Below, in pieces: positions 29,273 to 38,173 of a stretch of DNA of 64,000 bases. Source of the DNA: Caldilineales bacterium (lineage in GTDB: Bacteria; Chloroflexota; Anaerolineae; Caldilineales; Caldilineaceae); assembly GCA_012271135.1 (NCBI GenBank), contig JAAXGZ010000064.1, positions 1-64,000 on the forward strand. The letters are read 5' to 3'. The notes under the pieces are model-generated. The model was not told the DNA's origin and did not search any database. It saw only the letters and a program-made list of their open reading frames with translations. A program made the translations under genes and the position numbers. How positions within the stretch are numbered: position 1 is the first letter of the stretch; each line of letters starts with the position of its first letter.

Positions 29273-31438
29273 ATGTCTGTGCAGGCTGAAGTCCTGCAAA
29301 CCATATCGAGACCGGTTGAGGCGTCCCTCCAGACCCTGTTGCGGCCTGTTCGATTTTTTAGGGATTACAACCCAGACGACTTTCCCGCCGATCTGGTGGC
29401 GGGCATTACGACCGGCATCATCCTGATCCCGCAGTCGATTGCCTACGCCCTGATTGCCGGACTGCCGCCCGAAGTCGGCCTTTACACGGCGATCGTTGCC
29501 CCGATCGCCGCCGCATTGTGGGGTTCCAGCAATCACCTCCACACGGGTCCGACCAACGCAGAGTCGTTGCTGGTCCTCATGATTGTGAGTTCCGTCGCGA
29601 CCAGCAGCGATCCGATCGAGTTCCTCCTGATCGCGGGACTCCTCACCGTGCTCATCGGTGTCATGCGGCTGGCCTTGGGGTTGTTGCGGGCCGGATTCAT
29701 CATTAATTTCATTTCCGACGCGGTCATGGTCGGCTTTACGGCTGGTGCCGGCCTGCTGATCATCACGTTCCAACTAAGCGGGTTGCTGGGACTGGACGTG
29801 GAACGGACGTTCACGTTCATCGATGCCGCGCGCACCCTCGGGCAGACGTGGGAGGGCCTGCACTTCGTCAGCCTGGCACTGGGTTTGGGCACGGTAATCC
29901 TGATTTTCGCGCTACCGCAGCTCCATCCTCGGTTGCCGTCGCTCTTCCTGTCCGTGTTCCTTATGTCGGTGCTGGTGGCCTCGTTCGGCCTGGCTCACCG
30001 CGGTGTAAGCGTGATTGCGCCAGTGCCGGCCGTTCTGCCCCCTGTCGCCAATCTGCCCCTGACGGATTTCCAGTTGGTCGCCAAGTTGATCCCGGGCGCC
30101 TCGGCCATTGCCCTGATCGGCTTGATCGAGGCCCTCACGATTGCCCGTTCGATCGCGAGCCAGACCGGCCAGCACCTGGACAACAACCAAGAAATCGTCG
30201 GGCAGGGAGTTGCCAACATTCTCGTCGGATTCCTGTCCGGATATTGCGCATCCGGCTCCTTCACCCGCAGCAGGGTGAATCTCAACGCCGGCGGAAAAAC
30301 CCCCATGACGACCCTTTTGTCCGGCGTATTTGTACTGGTGGCCGTGCTTACCCTTGGTTGGGCCATCCGCTACCTGGCCAAACCGGTGCTGGCAGGGTTC
30401 GTGATTGCCACCGCCATCACCCTCATCAACCTGCCCCACGCTCTTCAGATCCTGCGTACGAGCAAGTCGGAAACCTTCATCATGCTCGTTACCTGGGGTT
30501 CGGTGTTCGTCTTCTCCCTGGTCGAAGCAGTGGCCATCGGCATCACCGCCTCGCTGCTCGTGTACGTCTACAAGACCAGCCGACCCCGCGTGATCCCACT
30601 GGTCCCGGACGCGAAGTTCAAGCACCTCCGCGAACGGAACCCCAACAAGGACCCGGTCTGTCCCCAACTGGACATCATCGCCATTGAAGGCGATTTGTAC
30701 TTCGGGGCTGCGAACCATGTGGAGTACCTGCTGAGAAATCGGCTGGCGGATGCCGGACGCCAGTACTACGTTCTGCTGAACCTGCAGAACATGGTGAGGG
30801 TCGATATCAGCGGTGTCCACATGCTGGAGAATTATGTAAATGAAATCAGGGGCCAGGGAGGGGATGTCTATTTCTTCAAGATGACGGACATCGCCCGGCG
30901 CCTGTTCACCTCTTCGGGTTTCATGGACCTGGTCGGCCCGGATCATTTCCTGCACGACGAAAACGCCATCGACTACCTGTTCCATCGTGTGCTGAACCCC
31001 AAGGTGTGCATATACGACTGCCCCCTGCGTGTGTTCCGCGAATGTCAGAACCTACCCAAAATCTCCATCCCCTTCCAGGATAAGGTCCAAGGCATGACTT
31101 CGCTGCCGTATGTACCCCTGATCCACGTGGAGGAGTTGGAGGGCCGATGCACGCGGCGGCCCCTGGACTTCGAACTCATTGACGTGCGGGAGGCGATGGA
31201 GTGGGACCGCGGCCACATTCAGGTGGCGAGGCACATGGCCTACTCGACCTTCAGCGTGGAGGACCTGGATGTGACGCCCGACCGCGAGGTGGTGGTGATT
31301 TCCCGTTCCACCCGTCGCTCGCGCATCATCGCCTACGTGTTGATGGAGTCCGGTTTCAGCAATGTCAAGGTGGTCGAAGGGGGCATGTCCGCCTGGATCG
31401 ACGCCTCCTTCATGACCGCCATAAGCGTGTACACATGA
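29273..31438 (+). CDS. SulP-family anion transporter with STAS and C-terminal rhodanese-like domains
   Basis: PADLVAGITTGIILIPQSIAYALIAGLPPEVGLYTA (SulP); VRVDISGVHMLENYV (STAS); FELIDVREAMEWDRGHIQVARHMAYS...VVVISRSTRRSRIIAYVLMESGFSNVKVVEGGMSAW (rhodanese). Confidence 0.92.
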   Translation: MSVQAEVLQTISRPVEASLQTLLRPVRFFRDYNPDDFPADLVAGITTGIILIPQSIAYALIAGLPPEVGLYTAIVAPIAAALWGSSNHLHTGPTNAESLLVLMIVSSVATSSDPIEFLLIAGLLTVLIGVMRLALGLLRAGFIINFISDAVMVGFTAGAGLLIITFQLSGLLGLDVERTFTFIDAARTLGQTWEGLHFVSLALGLGTVILIFALPQLHPRLPSLFLSVFLMSVLVASFGLAHRGVSVIAPVPAVLPPVANLPLTDFQLVAKLIPGASAIALIGLIEALTIARSIASQTGQHLDNNQEIVGQGVANILVGFLSGYCASGSFTRSRVNLNAGGKTPMTTLLSGVFVLVAVLTLGWAIRYLAKPVLAGFVIATAITLINLPHALQILRTSKSETFIMLVTWGSVFVFSLVEAVAIGITASLLVYVYKTSRPRVIPLVPDAKFKHLRERNPNKDPVCPQLDIIAIEGDLYFGAANHVEYLLRNRLADAGRQYYVLLNLQNMVRVDISGVHMLENYVNEIRGQGGDVYFFKMTDIARRLFTSSGFMDLVGPDHFLHDENAIDYLFHRVLNPKVCIYDCPLRVFRECQNLPKISIPFQDKVQGMTSLPYVPLIHVEELEGRCTRRPLDFELIDVREAMEWDRGHIQVARHMAYSTFSVEDLDVTPDREVVVISRSTRRSRIIAYVLMESGFSNVKVVEGGMSAWIDASFMTAISVYT

Positions 31439-32529
31439 CGATTCACAACGGTCGTCCGGCATGGCCAAACCATGAGATACCGGAACATCCGGAACCCTAC
31501 CCCTACGTCTTCATGGGATTCGAGCTGGCGCGGGCTACGGAAGCCGCAGCGCTGGCCGCAGGCCGGTATGTCGGTTTGGGGCTGCCCCAACAGGCGGACG
31601 AAGAGGCCTCTACAAGCCTGCTCAAAGAACTTGGCTGGCTACCGTGCCAGGGGTATGTTATCGGCCACGGGCACCGTGAGCGGGAGGTCCAGAATCCGGA
31701 CAATCCGGCATTGTGGGTTGGAACGGGTTCCGGGCCGGAGATGGACGTGGTCTACGCCGCGGTCGACGGCACAAACCTTCTGGCACAGGGCAGACCCGGT
31801 GCCGTCTCCGTGATTTGCGCCACGCCCCGGGACCAGATGTGGCTGCCCCGCTCGGCCCTCAACATGCAGAAAATCGTGGTGGATCGCAGGGTGGCGAAGG
31901 CCTTGGTACCGGAGTGTCTGGACGCGCCGCCCGGATGGGTCCTGGCCTTGGTGGCACGCGAACTGGACAAGGACATCAGCGATTTGGTGGTCTGGGTACT
32001 CGACAGACCCCGCCACACCAACCTGGTATCCCAGATCCGTCTGGCGGGGGCCAGAGCCCAAATCCGCATTGACGGCGACATCGCCGGTGCCTTGCTGGCG
32101 GGCAATCCGGACAGCCGGGTGGATGTGCTCATGGGCGTGGGCGGGGCGGTGGAGGGCCTCTTGGCAGCCGCCGGCGTCAAGGCCATGGGCGGGGCCATGG
32201 TAACCCGGCTGGCTCCGCGCGACGAGGAAGAGCGCAGGATGGTCCTGGACGAGGGACACGACCTGCAGACCATCCAGGCGCTTGACGACCTGGTCAAGAC
32301 CAACGACATCTACTTCGCGGCCACCGGAATTACCGACGGCGAACTGATACGCGGTGTGACCTTTACGGGCCGGCTCGCGAAAACCCACTCCCTGATCCTG
32401 GGCGAAGGCGGTGTCAAGCGATTTGTGCAGTCCGAACACCCCATGCGCGGCGGTCGTTCGATTGCCATGCAGGACAGTCACACCGTGCGCGCAGCCGATC
32501 CGGAAGCCGTCAGCGTCCCGCGATTGTGA
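31435..32529 (+). CDS. Divergent GlpX-like (class II fructose-1,6-bisphosphatase fold) protein
   Basis: ARATEAAALAAGRYVG, VDGTNLLAQGRPGAVSVI, PRSALNMQKIVV, GDIAGALLAGNPDSRVDVLMGVGGAVEGLLAAAGVKAMGG, NDIYFAATGITDGELIRGV align over full length with GlpX. Confidence 0.85.
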   Translation: MTIHNGRPAWPNHEIPEHPEPYPYVFMGFELARATEAAALAAGRYVGLGLPQQADEEASTSLLKELGWLPCQGYVIGHGHREREVQNPDNPALWVGTGSGPEMDVVYAAVDGTNLLAQGRPGAVSVICATPRDQMWLPRSALNMQKIVVDRRVAKALVPECLDAPPGWVLALVARELDKDISDLVVWVLDRPRHTNLVSQIRLAGARAQIRIDGDIAGALLAGNPDSRVDVLMGVGGAVEGLLAAAGVKAMGGAMVTRLAPRDEEERRMVLDEGHDLQTIQALDDLVKTNDIYFAATGITDGELIRGVTFTGRLAKTHSLILGEGGVKRFVQSEHPMRGGRSIAMQDSHTVRAADPEAVSVPRL

Positions 32530-33694
32530 TGTCCCCCACGTGCGCGGCGATGAAGTCCCAGTCGTAGACAACACCCAGGCCCGGTCCCTGCGGCACCGGG
32601 ACGCAGCCATCCTCGTCCAACGCCTCTGGGTGATCCAGATAGCCGCAGGCATATATCGGAGGAACGCAATTCGGCATGTCCGGACCGATGAGTGCCATCT
32701 CGTACATGTGCGTGTTCGGCAGCGCCGACATCAGCGCCCGGTGACCAGGCCCACACGCGTGCAGTTGCAGGTCGAACCCGAGCGCCTGGCACACGTGTGC
32801 GATTTTCAAGGCTCCGGTAATGCCCATGTCGTATTCGGGATCGACATGCACCATGTCGCAGGCACCGTCCAGGAGAAAGTTCGCCTTCAGTTCGATGCCG
32901 CGCACATGTTCGCCCACGAGCAGCGGTGTCCGCAGCCGTTCACGCAGCCGGCGATGGCTGCGCGCCGAGGTTCCGCTGTCGCGGTAGGGATCCTCGTACC
33001 AGAAAAATCCGGCCTCGTCGCAGGCCTGGCCGACGTACAGGGCATCCATCCAGGTACGCAGCTGGCAGGCCGGATCCAGCATCAGCCTCCAGTCGTCGCC
33101 CGCGGCCGCGCGCACGGCCAGGGCGTTCTTGGCCTCCTCGCGGGCGTCGCCTTCGTGCCAGCCATGGATTTTGAAGCCCCGAAAACCTGCTGCCCGGCAT
33201 TCGCGGGCGTAGTCGACATAGGCTTCAATGCTGTCGAGGCCGCCCGGTTCGCGCTGACCGTGATAGGTGCTGGCATAGGTCGGCAACCGAGAGCGAAACC
33301 CTCCAAGCATGGCTGAGACGGAAACTCCGTGTGCCTTGCCGGCCAGATCCCAGAGGGCCAGATCGAGGGGCCCGTGTCCCATATGGTCGTAGGCGCGTGC
33401 CTCGCGCTTCAACTCCTCGTAAATCAGTTCCCGCTGCAGGGGATTCCGGCCCAGCAGCAAGGGTGCCAGCATCCGCATCTGCCCGAGTGTGGATTCGGTA
33501 CCCACCCAATGCGTTACATACTCCCCGCTCAACCCGTCGTCACAGAGAATGCGCACCGCGAAGCGCCGAACCGGCAACGAGCCATCCCGATCGGCAACCA
33601 TGTTGCCTACGCCCTGGGCATCATGTGCTCCAAGGGACAGACCGGCCACCTGAAATGTGAACGGGTGGATCTCCACGCGGCGGATTTGGCTCAT
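32510..33694 (-). CDS. Mandelate racemase/muconate lactonizing enzyme family protein
   Basis: GPLDLALWDLAGKAHGVSVSAMLGG, GFKIHGWHEGD, FWYEDPYRD, LVGEHVRG, LHACGPGHRALM. Second enolase-superfamily gene in the window. Confidence 0.88.
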   Translation of the reverse strand: MSQIRRVEIHPFTFQVAGLSLGAHDAQGVGNMVADRDGSLPVRRFAVRILCDDGLSGEYVTHWVGTESTLGQMRMLAPLLLGRNPLQRELIYEELKREARAYDHMGHGPLDLALWDLAGKAHGVSVSAMLGGFRSRLPTYASTYHGQREPGGLDSIEAYVDYARECRAAGFRGFKIHGWHEGDAREEAKNALAVRAAAGDDWRLMLDPACQLRTWMDALYVGQACDEAGFFWYEDPYRDSGTSARSHRRLRERLRTPLLVGEHVRGIELKANFLLDGACDMVHVDPEYDMGITGALKIAHVCQALGFDLQLHACGPGHRALMSALPNTHMYEMALIGPDMPNCVPPIYACGYLDHPEALDEDGCVPVPQGPGLGVVYDWDFIAAHVGDITIAGR

Positions 33695-33927
33695 GGCTTT
33701 GGCACCGAATGCATGGTGGAAGGGGAATCGACCTTAGATCCTACCCGCAGGCTGTAATCGCCAAGGACCTCTGGCAGGTCCAAGGCCGTTGATCGGCGCC
33801 TGAAACCGGCCGGTGGGAACCAACCATCCGCCCTCGGTACCTTGGCCACATCGCAGCCCCGCACAGGCAATCCAGCTTCCTGCCTGCCACAGACTTCAAC
33901 CGGCGCCAACCCAAGGAACAGTCCGGC

Positions 33928-33957
33928 TTGACCGCTGCCCGGCAGTCTGCCTATACT
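33928..33957 (+). promoter_or_regulatory. Sigma70-type promoter for the valS T-box transcript
   Basis: TTGACC (33928-33933), 18-nt spacer, TATACT (33952-33957). Confidence 0.7.
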
Positions 33958-33961
33958 GGGA

Positions 33962-34220
33962 GGAGTTCAGCAGAGAACTGGATCGCACCGGACCAGTACC
34001 TGCCCAACGCAGCTGCAGAGAAGAGGGCCGCAAGGCTGAAAGCCCTCCGCTGGCAGTGGGCAGCGAAGTCACCGGGAAGCCAGAGCAGGTGAATCGGCGG
34101 ACAGCCTGCTTCGGGTCAGCCCGTTACAGCTGCGCAAGAGAGCGGTGCCGGCTACAACGGGTGCCGAATCAAGGTGGTACCGCGGAGACCGCTTCGTCCT
34201 TGTACGAGCGGTCTTTTTTG
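33962..34220 (+). promoter_or_regulatory. T-box riboswitch leader of valS
   Basis: T-box core AAGGTGGTACCGCGG (34171-34185); distal stem I GAGGGCCGCAAGGCTGAAAGCCCTC; candidate GUC (Val) specifier at 34068-34070 in GCGAAGUCA; attenuator hairpin plus T6; valS follows directly. Confidence 0.92.
34187..34219 (+). terminator. T-box attenuator (intrinsic terminator)
   Basis: GACCGCT (34187-34193) pairs with AGCGGTC (34207-34213), followed by TTTTTT (34214-34219). Confidence 0.88.
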
Positions 34221-34246
34221 TTGCCAACAACAACGGACTCACGGCG

Positions 34247-36961
34247 ATGCCCAGCAACGAAAGCCAGGCTTGGAACCCGTCCCAACACGAGGAAGCCCTG
34301 TACCGGGCGTGGGAAGAGGCTGGATATTTCCGGCCAGAGACCCAGGTCGCCCTGGGTCAGGCGGACCCCGACAAGGACCCCTTCGTGATCGCCATGCCGC
34401 CGCCCAACGTGACCGGCGCGCTGCACCTCGGCCACGCCATCATGGATGCGGTTGAGGACTTCCTGGTGCGGTACCGACGCATGCAGGGCCATCCCACACT
34501 CTGGGTGCCGGGAACCGATCACGCGGGCATCGCCACACAAAGCGTTGTGGAGAGACATCTGGAGGCGCAAGGCGCTAGTCGGTCGGATTTGGGCAGGGAA
34601 GCCTTCGAACAGGAGGTCTGGGCCTGGAAGGACGAGTATCACCAACGTATTTCGAGCCAGCAACGACGTATGGGCATCGCATGCGACTGGAAACGGGAGC
34701 GGTTTACATTGGATCCCGGCCTTTCCCGTGCTGTGCGGTCGTCGTTCGTCCAGTTGTACCGTGAAGGCCTGATCTACCGCAAGCACTACCTGGTGAACTG
34801 GTCGCCCCGCCTTCAGACGGCGGTGTCGGACCTTGAAGTTGAGTACAGCGAAGAGACGGGAACCCTCTACACGTTTCGCTATCCCCTGGAAGACGGTGAC
34901 GGGTTCATTCCCGTCTCCACCACAAGACCAGAGACGATCCTCGGGGATACCGGTGTGGCCGTGCACCCGGATGACGACCGCTACCACCAGTTCATTGGCC
35001 GCCACGCCGTGGTGCCGGTCATGAACCGGCGCATCCCGGTGATCGCCGACGAAACCGTGGATCGGGAATTTGGCACCGGGGCCCTGAAGATTACTCCCGG
35101 CCATGACCATACCGATTACGAGATCGGCTCGCGCCACGATCTTCCGACCGTGACGGTCCTGGACAGGCATGGCAACCTCAACGAGAACGCCGGTAGGTTC
35201 GCGGGTCTGGATCGTGAGACGGGACGCAGGCGTGTCTGGGAGGCACTAGAACAGGAGGGACTGGCAATCGGCACGGCACAGCACCCGCAAAGAGTGCCCA
35301 GATCCCAGCGTTCGGGCGAAATCATCGAGCCCAGACTGAGTCTGCAATGGTTCGTGTCCATGCAGGACATGGCCGCCGCTGCGTCGGATGCGGTGCGCAG
35401 CGGCGAGATCCGGATCGTGCCCGAACGGTTCGAGGCCGTGTTCCACAACTGGCTCGACAACATTCGCGACTGGTGCATTTCCAGACAGCTGTGGTGGGGC
35501 CACCGCATACCGGTCTGGTACGGCCCGGACGATCACGAGTTCTGCGCCATGGACGAAGACGAAGCCCACATGCAGGCGCGGGCACACTACGGACGCGATA
35601 CAAACCTGCGTCAGGACCCGGATGTCCTGGACACGTGGTACAGCAGCGGTCTATGGCCCTTCAGCATCCTGGGTTGGCCAGACGACACCCAAGACATGCG
35701 GGACTGGTATCCGACCACGGTGCTGGAGACCGGTTACGACATCATCTTCTTCTGGGTGGCCCGCATGATCATGATGGGACTCAAGTTCACCGAGCGCATT
35801 CCTTTCCGCACGGTTTACCTGCACGGCCTGGTGCGTGCCGAGAGTGGTGAGAAGATGAGCAAGTCGCTTGGCAACGCCGTCGATCCCCTCGACCTCATTG
35901 CCGAATACGGTGCCGACGCACTGCGATACTCGCTGTTGACCGGGATCACGCCGGGCAACGACGTGCAATTGAGTACCCAACGCCTGCAAAGCAACCGGAA
36001 CTTCGGGAACAAGCTTTGGAACGCCGCCCGGTTTGCATCGATGCACCTGGACGGCGTGGACCTCGCCTTGACCGAACCCGCCAACCGATTCCAAACAGCG
36101 TACTCGGTGGATCGGGAGCGGCTGACCTGTCTGGCCAACCAGTGGATCCATGATCGGTGCCAGGCCGTCACGGCGGATGTCACGCGCCTGATTGACAGCT
36201 GGCAGATTGGCGAGGCCGGAGCCATTCTTCACAATTTCGTTTGGCACGAGTTCTGCGACTGGTATCTGGAGTCGGCCAAGGTGTATCTCCAGAGCGGACA
36301 AGCGGACACGGCGGCCGAAACCCGTCGCACCATCGCCTGGAGTCTGGAACGAATCCTCCGACTGCTGCATCCCTACCTGCCGTTCCTGACGGAAGCGGTG
36401 TGGAAGCAGTTGCCGGGTATGCCCGATCGTGCCGTGACCCTCATGATGGCCCGGTGGCCGGATGCGGAAAGTACGCAGCCCGAATCTGTGCGCGACTACG
36501 CCCTGATCCAGGGAATCGTGCGCGCCGTCCGCAATCTCAGGTCGGAGTACCGCCTAGACCCCGGCCGGCGCTTGGAGGCATGGCTCGTGTCACAGGAAGA
36601 TGCCGAACTCCTCACCCGGAATCGTGACATCCTGTGCTCGCTGGCCAGGCTGGATGCAGGGTTGCTGCAAGTCCAAACCGAAACTCCTGCCCAATCACAA
36701 ACGGCCACCGCTACCTCGGGACCGGTCACCATCCATCTGCCTCTGGCCGGGATTCTCGACATTCCGGCAGAGCGCACGCGGCTGGCCAAGGACCTCGAAT
36801 CCCTCGAGGCCAGACGCGGACACGCCGTGCGCATGCTGGACAATCCCGGCTTTGTCGCCAAGGCTCCTTCGGAAGTGGTCCAGCGGGAACGGGACAAGGT
36901 CGACGGTTTGACCTCCGAAATCGAACAGACGCGGACACGCCTGCACGCCTTGGGGACCTGA
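34247..36961 (+). CDS. valS: Valine--tRNA ligase
   Basis: MPPPNVTGALHLGHAI (HIGH), DVLDTWYSSGLWPFS, SGEKMSKSLGNAVDP (KMSKS), C-terminal coiled coil. The track start at 34145 lies inside the T-box. Confidence 0.97.
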   Translation: MPSNESQAWNPSQHEEALYRAWEEAGYFRPETQVALGQADPDKDPFVIAMPPPNVTGALHLGHAIMDAVEDFLVRYRRMQGHPTLWVPGTDHAGIATQSVVERHLEAQGASRSDLGREAFEQEVWAWKDEYHQRISSQQRRMGIACDWKRERFTLDPGLSRAVRSSFVQLYREGLIYRKHYLVNWSPRLQTAVSDLEVEYSEETGTLYTFRYPLEDGDGFIPVSTTRPETILGDTGVAVHPDDDRYHQFIGRHAVVPVMNRRIPVIADETVDREFGTGALKITPGHDHTDYEIGSRHDLPTVTVLDRHGNLNENAGRFAGLDRETGRRRVWEALEQEGLAIGTAQHPQRVPRSQRSGEIIEPRLSLQWFVSMQDMAAAASDAVRSGEIRIVPERFEAVFHNWLDNIRDWCISRQLWWGHRIPVWYGPDDHEFCAMDEDEAHMQARAHYGRDTNLRQDPDVLDTWYSSGLWPFSILGWPDDTQDMRDWYPTTVLETGYDIIFFWVARMIMMGLKFTERIPFRTVYLHGLVRAESGEKMSKSLGNAVDPLDLIAEYGADALRYSLLTGITPGNDVQLSTQRLQSNRNFGNKLWNAARFASMHLDGVDLALTEPANRFQTAYSVDRERLTCLANQWIHDRCQAVTADVTRLIDSWQIGEAGAILHNFVWHEFCDWYLESAKVYLQSGQADTAAETRRTIAWSLERILRLLHPYLPFLTEAVWKQLPGMPDRAVTLMMARWPDAESTQPESVRDYALIQGIVRAVRNLRSEYRLDPGRRLEAWLVSQEDAELLTRNRDILCSLARLDAGLLQVQTETPAQSQTATATSGPVTIHLPLAGILDIPAERTRLAKDLESLEARRGHAVRMLDNPGFVAKAPSEVVQRERDKVDGLTSEIEQTRTRLHALGT

Positions 36962-37033
36962 TTCAAGGACCCGCACCGCCGATGAATCCGCATTTTCCAA
37001 CCCTGTGCGATCCGGTCCGGCAACCGACTGCTG

Positions 37034-37042
37034 TGCTACAAT
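37034..37042 (+). promoter_or_regulatory. Candidate extended -10 element (TGCTACAAT) upstream of the Rieske/cyt b operon
   Basis: TGnTACAAT in the 287-bp gap before the Rieske start; no clear -35. Confidence 0.35.
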
Positions 37043-37248
37043 CCGCGTCGTTACCGGGGCCACAAGCACGTAGATTTTTTAGCCTTTCCGCCGTTGCTGA
37101 CTGTTGGTGATCCGACCCCCACAGTTTGTTGATTGCTCCTCGTGTTCCCGCTGTCGCCCCCTGCCTTCTTCCCTGACTCCAGTCGTAACCCCGATCGTCC
37201 GCATCCTGCCTTAAATGGCCAGGATGGTTCCAGTGCGTAGTCAATCCC

Positions 37249-38169
37249 GTGGCTGAACTCTCATCTGCCGGCCAGGCGCACATCCTGGAAGCCAAGCGAA
37301 GAGCCGCCGAACGGCTGGGCATTCCGTTTGATCCGGAGGGCGCGGCCTCGACACCGGCCCCATCTGCCGCCGAGGCTCCATCGGTTCCGGAACCGGAGCC
37401 TCGCAACGAACCGCCTGCAATGGAAGCTTCCGTTGCAGCGGAGGAGGAAACGGCCCCCTCGATTGACGCAGCGGAACCCGAACCTTCCGTCGCTCAGGTT
37501 GATGCAGCCCCGGCAGCGACTACCCCGCCGCCCGAGCCCGCGGCTCCTGCGGCCACCCCGGCCACACCGCGATCCAGGCCGGCCACACCCGCACCGCCGC
37601 CCGAACCGGAAGTTGCGGAACCCACCTACTTCCAGAGTCAGGTCCGGACCGTAAACCGGCGGGAGTTCCTCGCCTATTCCTGGTCCGCGGCCGTGGGAAT
37701 CGTCACCGCCCAGAGTTTGGTCGCCACCGGCCTGCTCATGTATCCGCGGTTCAAGGCAGGCGAATTCGGCGGCGACTTTCTGCTCGGCTCCTCGTCCGGC
37801 CTGCCGTCGCTGGAGGCGGCGCCGCAAAGCGACCCGATCGGAAAGTTCTGGCTGGTCAACACCGACGAAGGCCCGCGCGCTCTCTACATGGTGTGCACGC
37901 ACCTGGGCTGTCTCTACAAGTGGGTGGACGCCAACAAGCGCTTCGAATGCCCTTGCCATGGTTCCAAGTTCACGCGCGAAGGGGATTATCTTGAAGGACC
38001 CGCGCCCCGCAGCCTGGACCAGTTCGTGGTTGAAGTAACGCAAAACGGCAGCGTCGTGGCTTCCACGCAGAGCGCGGTGCACGGTATCCAGCCCCCGGGC
38101 GCGCCCGCCGAAGGCACCGAAATCGTGGTCAAGACAGGCAGCAGGATTCAGGGACCAGCCCGTCCGTAG
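37249..38169 (+). CDS. Rieske 2Fe-2S protein with long N-terminal extension
   Basis: [26 protein letters not shown] cluster-binding boxes; [29 protein letters not shown] Tat-like/TM segment after about 130 aa of Ala/Pro/Glu-rich sequence. Confidence 0.93.
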   Translation: MAELSSAGQAHILEAKRRAAERLGIPFDPEGAASTPAPSAAEAPSVPEPEPRNEPPAMEASVAAEEETAPSIDAAEPEPSVAQVDAAPAATTPPPEPAAPAATPATPRSRPATPAPPPEPEVAEPTYFQSQVRTVNRREFLAYSWSAAVGIVTAQSLVATGLLMYPRFKAGEFGGDFLLGSSSGLPSLEAAPQSDPIGKFWLVNTDEGPRALYMVCTHLGCLYKWVDANKRFECPCHGSKFTREGDYLEGPAPRSLDQFVVEVTQNGSVVASTQSAVHGIQPPGAPAEGTEIVVKTGSRIQGPARP

Positions 38170-38173
38170 TTCG

